A stretch of 64,000 nt of DNA, taken from assembly GCA_020881915.1 (NCBI GenBank), contig JAJFPB010000005.1, positions 2,976,001 to 3,040,000 of the forward strand. Reading direction: 5' to 3'. The notes under the pieces were generated by a model. The model did no database searches. It was not told where the DNA came from and saw nothing but the letters and a program-made list of their open reading frames with translations. The DNA comes from Paramyrothecium sp. XJ0827. Taxonomy: Eukaryota > Ascomycota > Sordariomycetes > Hypocreales > Stachybotryaceae. The translations under genes and the position numbers were made by a program. Within the stretch, counting starts at the first letter, position 1. Each line of letters begins with the position of its first letter. Positions 54,623 through 64,000 of the stretch are shown piece by piece.

Positions 54623-54702
54623 AATGACTGGCCTGTGTCGGTTCCTGGCCTGGGGGGAGGGAAGCAGAGGAAGAGAGGTAGAGGAGGAGTGTAGAGGAAG
54701 AG

Positions 54703-54736
54703 GATGAGAAGGTGGATGAGAAGGTGGATGAGAAGG
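54703..54736 (-). repeat. 12-nt tandem repeat in the methyltransferase 5' flank
   Basis: Almost three copies of GATGAGAAGGTG. It lies 80-115 bp upstream of the methyltransferase ATG, so it is probably in the leader. Confidence 0.85.
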
Positions 54737-56814
54737 AGCAAAGATGGAGGAGGCGAGGGAAACACGAGGCAAGAACTGAATTTCAGGCCAGCGGCTGGAT
54801 GGGACTGGTGAATTGGCGCTGTGGTGTCGGTATGGCCAAGCAAAAGTACGGTGACATGTCGTTCTCACACACTGATTAGGGTAGGAAGGCTTGGGAGGGG
54901 CAGGGTGCCGCCAAGACGGTAAGGCAGGTAGGGATGAACAAGGTGCAAGGCGATTCAAGGTTAGAGGACGGGTGCCGCTAACGCACGCAATAGGATTTGA
55001 AGTGTCGCGGGGAGTCTGGGCTGTCTCTCTCGGAGGGGTGCCGAAGGGTACCTAGGGTGGACATTAGTCTCAGCAGCCGTTGTTGTGCGTCCATATGCAC
55101 GGCCACGTTCGTCGCAAGAGTTGAAGCTCAGGTTTCCGGCGAGCTGGTTCTCGCTACGCAGTTGTCGTGGAGGAGGGGTCTTTTTTTTTTTGTCGCACAA
55201 CAGCAGTGCAGTGCAGTGCGGTGCTGTGCGGTGCGGTACAGTGGGGGACCCGACGGGCTGGTCCATTGGCCAATGTCAGACTCAGAGTGTATGTCCTGTG
55301 TCAGTCAAGGGCCGCTTCCGGAAACCCGATACCCGCCAACACCGTACCGAGCAGCTGGAACTGGGTGGTGTGCTGTGGTGTGCTGGTACACGCAAAGGGT
55401 TAGAAAGAAGAAAAAAAGAAAGAAAAAAAGGGCGCAACCTGTTGGTTCCCCCTGGGTCTTTCAAACTGGGTCCCGGCATTCTGTTCAGCATCATTACCAC
55501 CCAAGGCAGCGATCCTGGCTTCTCCACACCTCTTGTCAAGTTGGCCCCAACGACGTGCTCACGCGGATGCTGCGCCTCGAGGTAACCGCAATCGGGTTTC
55601 CGGCGAATCATAGATGCATGGGCACGTCACGGTACTGAAAGTCGGTAAACAGGATAGATTAGCATGGGAATTTGGACGGATGCGGAAAGTAGAGAACATT
55701 GCGGGCCACCAAAGCTGTAATACAGGGCACAATATCCAGCCGTGGGGGCCAACATGCAACCAGTGAGCGGAGAATGAAATTTTGTATATATGTAAATAAT
55801 TAAAATAAAAAATTTGGAATTCTAGCCATTTACTAATATTGTATTGCTAAGTACTTGAATCGATCATGCATACCAAGAGGCCGGCTACGATTGTACCATA
55901 TGGTAGCCATATAACAACATGACAAGCGTGAGTGAGTTATGCAGCTCACTTGATTGCACATACCATGAGGACACCCAATTCCTTCAATTTAGTCTGTCGT
56001 TATACACGGTACTCGGCTTTGGTATATGCACGCTTCTACTTCAAATGTCGGTGCCGAACTCCTAAGTTTGCGCTGCAATTGATCACATGTCAAATGATGC
56101 GATTCTATATAGACCTGGAGGCATCCGATTATGCAATGCTGCAAATGGCAACTGAGCCTACAATGCGCTGGTCTTTTGGCCACAGCTCAGAATCTTGTGT
56201 ATTTAAAATCGTTCGTGGTTCATCGTTAGACATTCGGCAGGTTTGCAAAAGACAAAAGTGAGCCTCGAATTCGTTGTCCCGTTGTTATCAGGATGCCAAG
56301 CGGGTTGTGCAGTGTGGCTTGTCATTGTGCGACTGGCAATGCATAGGAGTACGTCTTGAAGCTGGGGATGAGGTCGAAATTCCTTTGGTCACATAGGGAA
56401 GGTAGCCTGATACAGTGATCTTGACCTGGATTGCGACCATGGCGAACAGTTGTAGCTTCAATCACTACTTCTAGGATGTCTGGCACTTTCGAGGGCTCCC
56501 TGTAGCTTGGCTAAAACGGATGATCGCGGTGACTGAGAACATCGTGTTGTGCGTATCCCGAATCGCCTTGACATGTGGGCCCGACAGCTAATATCAAGAC
56601 GAAGGTTCTAAGCGTGCTGGTAAGGCACCAGGTACTCGACCACCAAGCTCATGATCCTTTGAAACATTCTCATCTTAAAACACCTTGCTTCTCCTGAAGG
56701 GAAATGCGTGTGTAATTGGTTTTTAATGGATGTGTCTCCGGAGCTCGGGATAAGTGGGCCCTTTCAGGAACGTTACTCAATGACGTGCAGCGAGCGCCCG
56801 AGGTGCAATGACCA

Positions 56815-57193
56815 ACGCGGTACGTACCTAGCCGAAAGCATCGAGGTACCTCTTCAAGGCGCCGTAACCTGGGGGGGACGGAGGTACGTACCTCAAGACA
56901 GCGGCACGTCTACAAAGTCGCGTCTTGGAGGGCAGGAGCGCGTTCTGCAGCCAGAAACACCACTTTAATTTATTGCTCCTTGTCGCTGGTACAATCGTTC
57001 TCACACACACTCACACACCACGACGTGTATCCCACTTATCTCTCCCACTATTGTTGTGCCGTTGCACTCGCGTTGTTGCTCATTCATATACTGCATCTCT
57101 TACCACTTTCTATAAAAGCATTCTACTCAATCCACCTCGCCCACTGCTCCCTCACAGCCGGAGCTACGCGACTTGGCCGCGTTGCCCGCGCGT
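56815..57193. promoter_or_regulatory. Cluster of ACGCG (MBF/MCB-type) cores before CDC45
   Basis: ACGCG or its complement occurs at 56815-56819, 56919-56923, 56939-56943, 57166-57170, 57178-57182 and 57189-57193. The last three lie within 28 bp, 112-139 bp before the ATG. ACGCG is the core of the MluI cell-cycle box bound by MBF (Mbp1/Swi6) in yeast, where DNA replication genes including CDC45 peak at G1/S. Use of these sites here is inferred. Confidence 0.5.
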
Positions 57194-57304
57194 TTTCGAC
57201 TTGCATGTCTTCGGTTTCCTCATAGCATCTTCTGGGCGCCCTTCTGCTGTTCCATGCTTGCACGGCGAGTCGCTTCCTGGCTGTGCGGGTAGAACACTCC
57301 GACC

Positions 57305-59979
57305 ATGTATCTTCCACGGTCGCTCATCTCGAAGCTCTACACCCATCTGCAGCAAACCCGCCATCCTCTGTCGCCGCCCGTCCTAATACTCGTCGCTTTG
57401 GAACCCGATGCCCTCTGCGCATGCCGAATCTTGACGAGACTCCTCAAGCATGACTACATCCCGCACAAGATTCAGCCCGTGTCGGGCTACTCCGAGCTGG
57501 AGAAAGCCGGGAAAGACCTCGTCGTGCCGATGATGGAGTGTCAGGGCGGGAGTGGCGGGGTTGTCGTCTGCCTCGGAGTTGGTGGCATGGTTGATCTTGG
57601 CCCGCTTCTAGGCCTGGAGACTGAAGGCGAAGATACCCCTTTCAGTGGTGTAGAAGTCTGGGTCATAGATGCCCATAGGCCATGGAATTTGGGCAATGTT
57701 TTTGGTGGCTACCCGCTCGAGCCAGAGAACGAGCTGGGCAGTTCGTATCAGTCGAGAAGTCCAAGTGGTGTAGACGGGGGACGCATCGGACGGTCGTACA
57801 AGCCCGGCCGAGGCGGCATTGTGGCCATTGATGATGGCGATATTGAAGAGGACTTGACCGCGGAGCGCGACGCGTATCTAGCCCTCGTTGACATGCCCGA
57901 CCTGGATGAGACTGCTGGAGCGGGCGAAGATCTGAGCGATGATGACGACGAAGACGGAATCACTCAAGATCCGCAAGATTCCGCACGCCCTGGACAAAAA
58001 CGAAAGAGCTGGTCGGATGGCAATGACGAGTCCAGTGATGATGAAGACAGGCCTCGGCAAAGGAGACGAAGCAATTCGGTAAGTACTCGACCTCCTTGGT
58101 TGGACCAGGACTCTAACAGAGCATAGTCAAGTCCGATACCCGACTCGCCGAGGCGGCCACAACAACGCGGGCTGATTTCGTTACAAAATCCTGAATCCAT
58201 CCTATCGAGCGATCCCATTGAGCCTCCTTCAGCAGCCCAGCCACTGCCAAACGCTTCGGCACGTGCCTTGAGACGACGACTCGTGCGTATGCGACGGCAG
58301 AATGAATCTGTGCTCCAAGAATACTACAAGATGGGCGCTTCTTTCGCCGAACCCATCTCGTCCATGATGTATTCATTAGCTTCCGAGCTAGGTCGAGAAG
58401 ACAACGACCTTCTCTGGCTGGCCATTGTTGGGGTTACATCGATGGAGCTGTATGGCCGTTCATCGGCAGGTGTTGCCGCACCGGTTCGCGCAACGGACAA
58501 AAGCGGCCCAACTGGGTGGCTCGGCGTCCGGGGTGCACGCTTGCGGCAACTACTTCGCGACGAAGTCCGTCGACTGAACCCGCCAGAGGTCACCAATGGC
58601 CGAGTGGCCCCCGAAAATACCGGCATAATACCCACCACTGCGAGAAGTCCAGAAGACACTGGCATCCGTCTTTCTCCGGAGCCTCGATTCCTTCTCATCC
58701 GGCACTGGAGTCTTTACGATGCAATGCTTCATTCTCCCTACTTGTTTTCGCGCTTGAAGACATGGAGCGAAACGGGCATAAAGCGACTTCATAAGCTCCT
58801 GGCCAAGATGGGTGTAAGCCTTGCGCAGTGCAAGCAGAGTTATACTCACATGGACATGATGCTTAAGCGGGAGCTACGAGCGAAGCTGCTCAAGTATGGC
58901 TCGCTATACAACTTGGAGGAAATGGTGCCCTCTGTCGATACGGATGGAAAGGACCGGGCCGGTGCCAAAGACGGCTGGGGCTTCGTGCGAAGCTGGGGCT
59001 GGCGAGCCACTCTTAGTGCTCAAGACGTCGGCGTAGTTATAGGAGCACTCCTCGAGGTCGGCAAGCATGCTCATGCTGTGGAAACAGGTGTGGCGGCCAG
59101 CCAAATTACACAAGAAGCAGAGGAAGATGCAGAGCTTGCAGCTCAAGGCGAGGAATGGATCAATCGGTTTTGGGATGCTTACGACGCCTTGGAAGAGTAA
59201 GTTGCGTGAGTCCATTTGATCGACTATCTTGCTAACGAGGACACAGCATCGACGCGTTGAAGGCAGGGTTGCCGACAGCCCAGTTCCTTCATCGAGCAAT
59301 CTATCGCACTGGCACATCGCTCATCAACAAGAAACAGATCAGGCATCTACGCGCATTCCGTATGTGCGTAGTAAAAGATGGACCTGACGTTGCCCTTTTC
59401 ACGCACCCGGCTGCTTTGACCAAGCTTTCCCTCTGGATTGGAGAGGCTCTTGTGGAACAGGAAAGGGACTCCCACGGCAGACTTTCGCACGGCGGACGAG
59501 GAACGCCGCTAGTAGTTGCAAGTCTCAATGAGAAGAGGGGTGTCTACATCGTCGTCGGGACTGGCGGTGGCGGCGGACCAGATACCACGTTCCTTGATAG
59601 GGAAGCTGCCAAGAAGAGGCAGGCGGAGAAGCAAGCCAAAGCAGAGAAGAAAGAAGAAGCAAGGAAGGCGAAGGCGAAGATCCGGGAAGAAAAGCGTGCG
59701 GCGAAACGCAAGAACGAAGATAATGAGGACGAGGACGAGCTGGAAACAGAGTCTGAGGGATCAGACGGCTCAGATTCTGAATCCGAGTCCGAGGATGAGG
59801 ACGTGGAGCACGAGAAAGGCTACGGCTTGAATCGATTCGGCACAGCATTCCAAGAAGTCATTTCTGAGACCAACGCCCGCGTACGAATAGACAGCTTTGA
59901 GCACTGCGTTGTTGAGGTAAAGAAGGAGGATTTAGGCGGGTTTTTGGAGAGCCTCAGCATGAGGGCTGTCGTGGGCTGA
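57305..59979 (+). CDS. CDC45: Cdc45 replication initiation factor
   Basis: Subunit of the CMG helicase (Cdc45-Mcm2-7-GINS), essential for origin firing and fork progress in the nucleus. Three exons: 57305-58078, 58127-59196 and 59247-59979, 858 aa. Introns are 48 nt (GTAAGT...CATAG) and 50 nt (GTAAGT...CACAG). The N-terminal DHH/RecJ-like part starts MYLPRSLISKLYTHL, with LVALEPDALCACRILTRLLK and VWVIDAHRPWNLGNVF. As in other Cdc45 proteins it belongs to the inactive RecJ-like fold. A long acidic/Ser loop at ~190-260 is followed by RRLVRMRRQNES, LWLAIVGVTSMEL, the CDC45 core (LRAKLLKYGSLYNL), and a Lys/Glu then Asp/Glu-rich insertion at ~720-790 before the conserved C-terminus (GYGLNRFGTAFQEV). 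Start context is GACCATG. Confidence 0.97.
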
Positions 59980-61328
59980 GTGGTCACGTCTCTCAAGTGA
60001 GAGTTACATAATGCCTGGTATGATGTCTTGATGGAACAAAGCATAGTTTGGGCGCCGTGATCATGGGCTTGGAAACGGAGTTCGGAAGCCCTTGGGCAGG
60101 TTTTGGGTTGCAATGAAGTCGATGTATACATTGTCTATAGGTCGAAAGTTGAGGCGGAACATAGTCGCAGGCTCAACACGTTGTATATGCTTTATGATGA
60201 GCTATGGAACTCTCACCTATTCTGATTAATGTCCTTGGAGCAGTGATATTTGGGTTGGTGATAGCAGGACGAAAATCTGAATGGAATACACCCTCCCCTT
60301 GCCTTCGAGGCTCAATCCAACCAAGGCTATTCGATATACATTATCTTCATGTACGTTTACTATCAATTTAGTACAATAGTAGCCAGCACAAAGCGGGTGG
60401 ACTTGGTGGAGGGAAGTCAGAATAAGCTTCAGGTAGTTTCACGTTTGTGAGTCGAGATACGATTGGACAGCCTTCTAGACTCAACCGTGGTGACCGTCAG
60501 CGGAGCATCGGCCCGGCGCTAACGCTACAGAAACTCCAGTCTAGGTTCTTAGTTCAAGCTCCTGAGCGGCTGTCAAATAGATGTCTGTACCAGCCATATG
60601 AAAACGGAATATGAGGTCGGTCCAGACAACATCTGCACTTGTACGACGATGCATCCAAAAGAGCCCGAGTGGCCGCCGTAAGGTCACCGACTCGTGGGGT
60701 CCCAGGAGTTGCCCAATGGCCAAGTCAAACTCCCGTGCAACCTCCTGACTGAATGAGGGAGTTGTAAAGGAGGCGTCGTGCGGCTGGCTCGGCAGCAGCA
60801 ATGCAGAACCTAGCCGCCCCCTGGAGACGCGGCCAACCATGAGATTTGCTAGGTTCCAGCACCGACCCCCTTGACACGCAATCTAGATCGTTCAAGCCCA
60901 CGCCAAACAGCTACACCAGTGCCTTTTGGTGTTGTTGACCCGGTAGCTGGGGCTGGCCACCGACCATAGATACGTGGCGTACGATTACCTTCGGCCACGC
61001 AGAAGGGACGGGCTCTCACAGAAACTGGGACCGGCTCACATAGTAGGTCAGCACTAACGTTGGTGGCTCGTTTCCTCTGACGGTATTTGCATCTCCCATG
61101 CGTACTGAATTATCCCAGAGTTTCGGAAATGTGCATGCTCATGCTTTGGTCGGGCCGGGGAGGCACTACGGCTGCAATCATGGCTTGGAAAGCTGAAGCT
61201 TACTTGAGCTTCGGCCAGCAACCAACTGTTCCTCAGGGGCGTTTGACGGACATATATGAGTGAACTGGCGCGCCGAGCATGCTTATGATATCCTTGGCAC
61301 TTCATTCTCTACAGAAACTCGTGAAGAG
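59980..61328. other. Intergenic: CDC45 3' flank and promoter of the hemerythrin-like gene
   Basis: 1.35 kb. One 99-codon ATG frame on the minus strand (60541-60840) is listed apart. Otherwise only short frames; nothing else supported. Confidence 0.5.
60541..60840 (-). CDS. Hypothetical small protein (doubtful)
   Basis: An ATG-started frame of 99 codons. It has no motif that I recognise, no signal peptide and no coiled coil. It could be a chance frame or an exon of an unknown gene. It is kept only because it stands alone and starts with ATG. Confidence 0.15.
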   Translation of the reverse strand: MVGRVSRGRLGSALLLPSQPHDASFTTPSFSQEVAREFDLAIGQLLGPHESVTLRRPLGLFWMHRRTSADVVWTDLIFRFHMAGTDIYLTAAQELELRT

Positions 61329-62343
61329 ATGACGACCACAGCAACCCTTGTTCAGACGGCGAATGTGAAGCAATGGGTGGATGGGCCGTTCAGGCTCATC
61401 AGCTCCTCTGCCTCTGGTGACACGGTTTGTTAAGCAGTTCTTGACTCTTTTTCTCCCTTCTGACCTCTTTGCTGACCTTGCTGTTTCGTGTGTAGAAAGA
61501 GAATCCGGTCAAGGGTGCTAGGAGGATGGCCGTGGAGATGAGCATCGTGCACAACTGGATCATCCGCGGCATCAACTCGATCTACCTGCAGTGCGAGAAC
61601 GTGGCAGCCACGGGCACGGCCAAGGACAGGGCCGACTTCGCCAGCTACGCCAAGGCCTGGTCCGACCTGGTCGAGGAGCACCACCACACCGAGGAGACGC
61701 TGTTCTTCCCGGAGGTCAGCGCGCTCGCGGGCGTGCCGGGCCTGATGGACGCCAACGTCGACGAGCACAGGCTCTTCGACGACGGGCTGCGCGCCTACAA
61801 GGAGTACATCGAGCGGGTCAGGAGCGGGGGCGAGGAGCTCGACGGCGCCAGGCTCAGGGGCATCGTCGACTCGTTCATGCCGGTGGTGCAGGACCACCTG
61901 CACCACGAGATCGGGACGCTGGTGGGCCTGGAAAAGTACAGCGAGAAGACGGACTGGGCAGACTGGTTCAGCAAGAAGGTCCAACAGATTATAGGGAATT
62001 CAATGAAGGATAGCGTCTACCGGGTGAGTTTCCCTCCCTCCCTCCCTCCCTCAAACTCCTCTGAGCCTGGACATCCTTCCTGAGGAAACCGGGCCCAAGC
62101 GGATAGGAACGGGCTCAATGGCTAACACGGCGTCTGTTGTCGCCTCCACAGGCCGACGTCTTCCCGCTTAGCTTCGTGCTGCACGACGGAACGTTCGAGG
62201 GCAGCATCTGGGCTGCGTATCCGCCGATACCGTGGCTCGTGCAGTGGTTCCTGCGGTTCATGTTCATGGGGAAGCGGAAGGACTGGTGGCGGTTTGCCCC
62301 GTGCGACTTTCACTCGAAGCCTCGGGAGCTTCCGTTTGCGTGA
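61329..62343 (+). CDS. Hemerythrin-like HHE cation-binding protein
   Basis: Probable non-haem di-iron protein for oxygen, NO or iron handling; the exact role is unknown. Three exons: 61329-61424, 61496-62023 and 62152-62343, 271 aa. Introns: 71 nt (GTTTGT...TGTAG) and 128 nt (GTGAGT...CACAG), the second beginning with a TCCC repeat. The HHE four-helix bundle lies at ~45-190. Candidate ligands are the His in MSIVHNW, the HHHTEE cluster with FFPE, the His in VDEHRLF and the His pair in DHLHHEIGTL. The C-terminal exon (SFVLHDGTFEG, WWRFAPCDFHSKP) is typical of a fungal subgroup of this family. Exon 2 uses almost only G/C-ending codons, unlike neighbouring CDC45. There is no signal peptide, so it is likely cytosolic. 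Confidence 0.93.
62031..62052 (+). repeat. TCCC repeat inside intron 2 of the hemerythrin-like gene
   Basis: Five TCCC units directly after the GTGAGT donor, giving a strongly pyrimidine-rich start to the intron. Confidence 0.9.
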
Positions 62344-64000
62344 TTGCGGGTGTCGGTCTGTAAGTGCAGACGCAGCCTTCATGTTGAGTGATGAGTACTT
62401 TGAGACAAAGGGGGTTGCATGAAGTGAATCTCAGATGCGCGCTTGGTAAGAGTTGTCAGGTATTAGGATGATGGTCGATTCGTAACACGCGACACTCGAG
62501 CAAGTCACCTGCCTACCTGGATACTGAGCGAGGCTGTTCACCACCATCCTCGTATGCTCGCCCGGAGACCGTCTTCAGCAGATTAACTACCCAAATCCCA
62601 TACCCTCAGATTTACGCGGAGTATGTCATCAGCCAGATGGATCAATGAAACTGTCTTTTGCGAAATTTCTTAGGTGACACCATGCTCACAGCTAATGCCT
62701 TTAATACCACGTACGTCAGAGCGAAGCATGGAAAGGTCCTTTGTTGACGAGCCGCCAGCGTCCCACGCCAAATCTCAGGATGTGGCTTGACAGTGTAAAG
62801 AACCGGAAGCGAGGGCAGGCATTTCACGACAGGGTCTAGGTAACAAGAATCAGTTCAGGCTGGTCCGGAGCTCGGGGAATTTTCTCTGAGCGCTGCAAGG
62901 AATGATAGCTTTCTTCCCCTCCTGTATAATGGTCTCGAGAGCTCCAAACGCTCTGCCTACCGCACCTAAATCCCAAGCTACCTGCCTTGCTGTTGTACGC
63001 TATCTACCTAGGCAACTAAGGTAAATGAGTAAATGGAGTTTTAGGGATACCATGGATCAGCAAATCCCAGCACTTCCTAGCACAAGTTACTGTCACAGAT
63101 CGAGGTGGTAAAATACACAGGCATATGCCTTTTGCACCAGCCGGCTCTAGGCTACCGTAAACCCCGACTTCATCTCGGGCAACTTTAACGGAAATCAACA
63201 GATGGCAGTTGATCATGCTCGGTATGAATGGAGGCTCTTCTTACTAGGGGAGCTCGATGAGCTGGGTAGTTGCTTGGCCTAGCATATTTCTACCACCCGA
63301 GTCGCGAAACATTTACCCACCCTCCAACGGAGTGATTTGGTCAAAACGCCCCCATATAACAAATCTGGTGCCAACTAGACACGTCTCTGTCGCCGCCGTT
63401 GCCGTGATGCCAAAGTGCGCGTCCAGAACACTTGGCCTGACCCAGGATCTTGCCAACGAAGAGAGCAGTCGTTCTTATCATCCATGTTGTCGTGCAACCA
63501 ATCCCCCTCGGAGGTCTCTATCTCTTTTCCGTCCAGGTCCTGGAAGTATAACTTTCCTCTCCGTCGATAAGTCACAACGTGCATGGGAGCACGCGAGCCC
63601 CGTGCGGGGGTTGAGTTCATCAGTGGCTCTAGTGCTTGGACGTATTTGACTCTTGGTCGGCCTCTCTTCGCTCGATCGCAGACTCCGTCGCCGCTTGGGT
63701 TGCGCACGCTTTGTGCTGGGACCTGAGATGGAGCTCGACGCAATTCCTGCGCTTGGCATGCCGTCTTGCCCCACATCTGAGAGGACTTGGCTCAGGATTT
63801 GTGTATCGCCGTCATCATCCGGAGCTCAGGAAGGGCAGGAGTGGTATTGGGAAGCGCAGTCGAACTCTCAGCCGATGACGTTGCAAGGACCTGATGAGTA
63901 CTGCGACCCTCGCAATTCAAGAGAGTGTCTGAATCCCAGTTGCCTCGGCACCCGGCACTCTCCACTGGTATCTGTGTCCCCACTCGAGCATTGGCAGCCT
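62344..64000. other. Right-end intergenic stretch
   Basis: 1.66 kb after the hemerythrin-like gene to the window edge, mostly short frames. One 133-codon minus-strand frame at 63375-63776 is listed apart. No RNA gene was recognised. Confidence 0.5.
63375..63776 (-). CDS. Hypothetical protein or exon (doubtful)
   Basis: An ATG-started frame of 133 codons, complete in the window. Its second half (RRGKLYFQDLDGKEI, GDWLHDNMDD) has a balanced amino-acid make-up rather like a real protein, while the first half is Arg/Pro/Ser-rich and looks random. No known family recognised. It may be part of a spliced gene reaching beyond the window. Confidence 0.2.
   Translation of the reverse strand: MWGKTACQAQELRRAPSQVPAQSVRNPSGDGVCDRAKRGRPRVKYVQALEPLMNSTPARGSRAPMHVVTYRRRGKLYFQDLDGKEIETSEGDWLHDNMDDKNDCSLRWQDPGSGQVFWTRTLASRQRRRQRRV

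Larger units (their letters stand above)
54623..57304. other. Divergent region between the methyltransferase and CDC45
   Basis: 2.7 kb without a credible gene. Near the left start is a purine-rich tract with a 12-nt tandem repeat (54703-54736). GTGCAGTGCGGT words cluster at 55201-55240. The piece 55770-55930 is strongly AT-rich. The right end, before CDC45, holds six ACGCG cores. Small frames (for example 54997-55638 plus) look like chance. No RNA gene was recognised. Confidence 0.6.

Noticed and set aside
54997..55638. 213-codon plus-strand frame upstream of the methyltransferase
   Set aside because: Built on Cys/Arg/Ser-rich translation of short GC repeats and a Lys run; no family likeness.
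61430..62013. Two long frames overlapping the hemerythrin-like exon
   Set aside because: They exist because the exon is so GC-rich that other frames lack stops; the HHE motifs are in the annotated frame.

Overview
This window is nuclear DNA of a filamentous ascomycete. The evidence is short GT-AG introns (mostly 47-75 nt), single-gene spacing on both strands, and proteins typical of Pezizomycotina: a Neurospora ro-1/Aspergillus nudA type dynein heavy chain, Mdv1, CSN6, a LaeA-like methyltransferase and a Zn2Cys6 regulator. Gene content and recurring AGGTACCT/TACCTTA words between genes suggest a Sordariomycete, but I cannot name the species. No tRNA, rRNA, CRISPR array, intact transposon or virus-like segment was seen.

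Layout. 1-7425 (-): first ~2,450 residues of cytoplasmic dynein heavy chain, cut by the left edge inside AAA2. 8809-10858 (-): Gln/His-rich protein with a FAR1/WRKY-GCM1-type DNA-binding domain. 13848-17002 (-): large zinc-finger protein. 19892-20889 (+): F-box-like gene whose frame is interrupted. 21387-25164 (-): GRAM-VASt-TM sterol-transfer (LAM/Ysp2) protein. 26726-28276 (+): MIT plus coiled-coil protein. 28448-29956 (-): JmjC (JMJD5-like) protein. 30453-32616 (-): Mdv1. 33310-34209 (+): chorismate mutase. 34242-35158 (-): Bcp1. 35676-37591 (+): Vps17. 37592-43329: 5.7 kb without a credible gene. 43330-44781 (+): sorbitol-type dehydrogenase. 45246-46536 (-): CSN6. 46978-48896 (-): 14-TM MFS exporter. 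50209-52871 (+): Zn2Cys6 factor. 53428-54622 (-): LaeA-like methyltransferase. 57305-59979 (+): Cdc45. 61329-62343 (+): hemerythrin-like protein. The rest is intergenic.

Most genes are core housekeeping: transport (dynein, Vps17), mitochondrial division (Mdv1), sterol traffic (LAM), aromatic amino acids (chorismate mutase), DNA replication (Cdc45), ribosome assembly (Bcp1) and COP9 signalosome (CSN6). They do not form one pathway. The 43-55 kb stretch has a more accessory character (dehydrogenase, MFS exporter, Zn2Cys6 factor, LaeA-like methyltransferase), but it is interrupted by CSN6 and has no synthase, so it is at most a loose set. Exon models were built by hand from splice signals, reading phase and family likeness. 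I found no clearly new biological system. The best leads are the prion-like FAR1-domain protein, a 28-nt micro-exon and a readable 54-nt intron in the Zn2Cys6 gene, a run of ACGCG boxes before CDC45, and two blocks of extreme GC at third codon positions.
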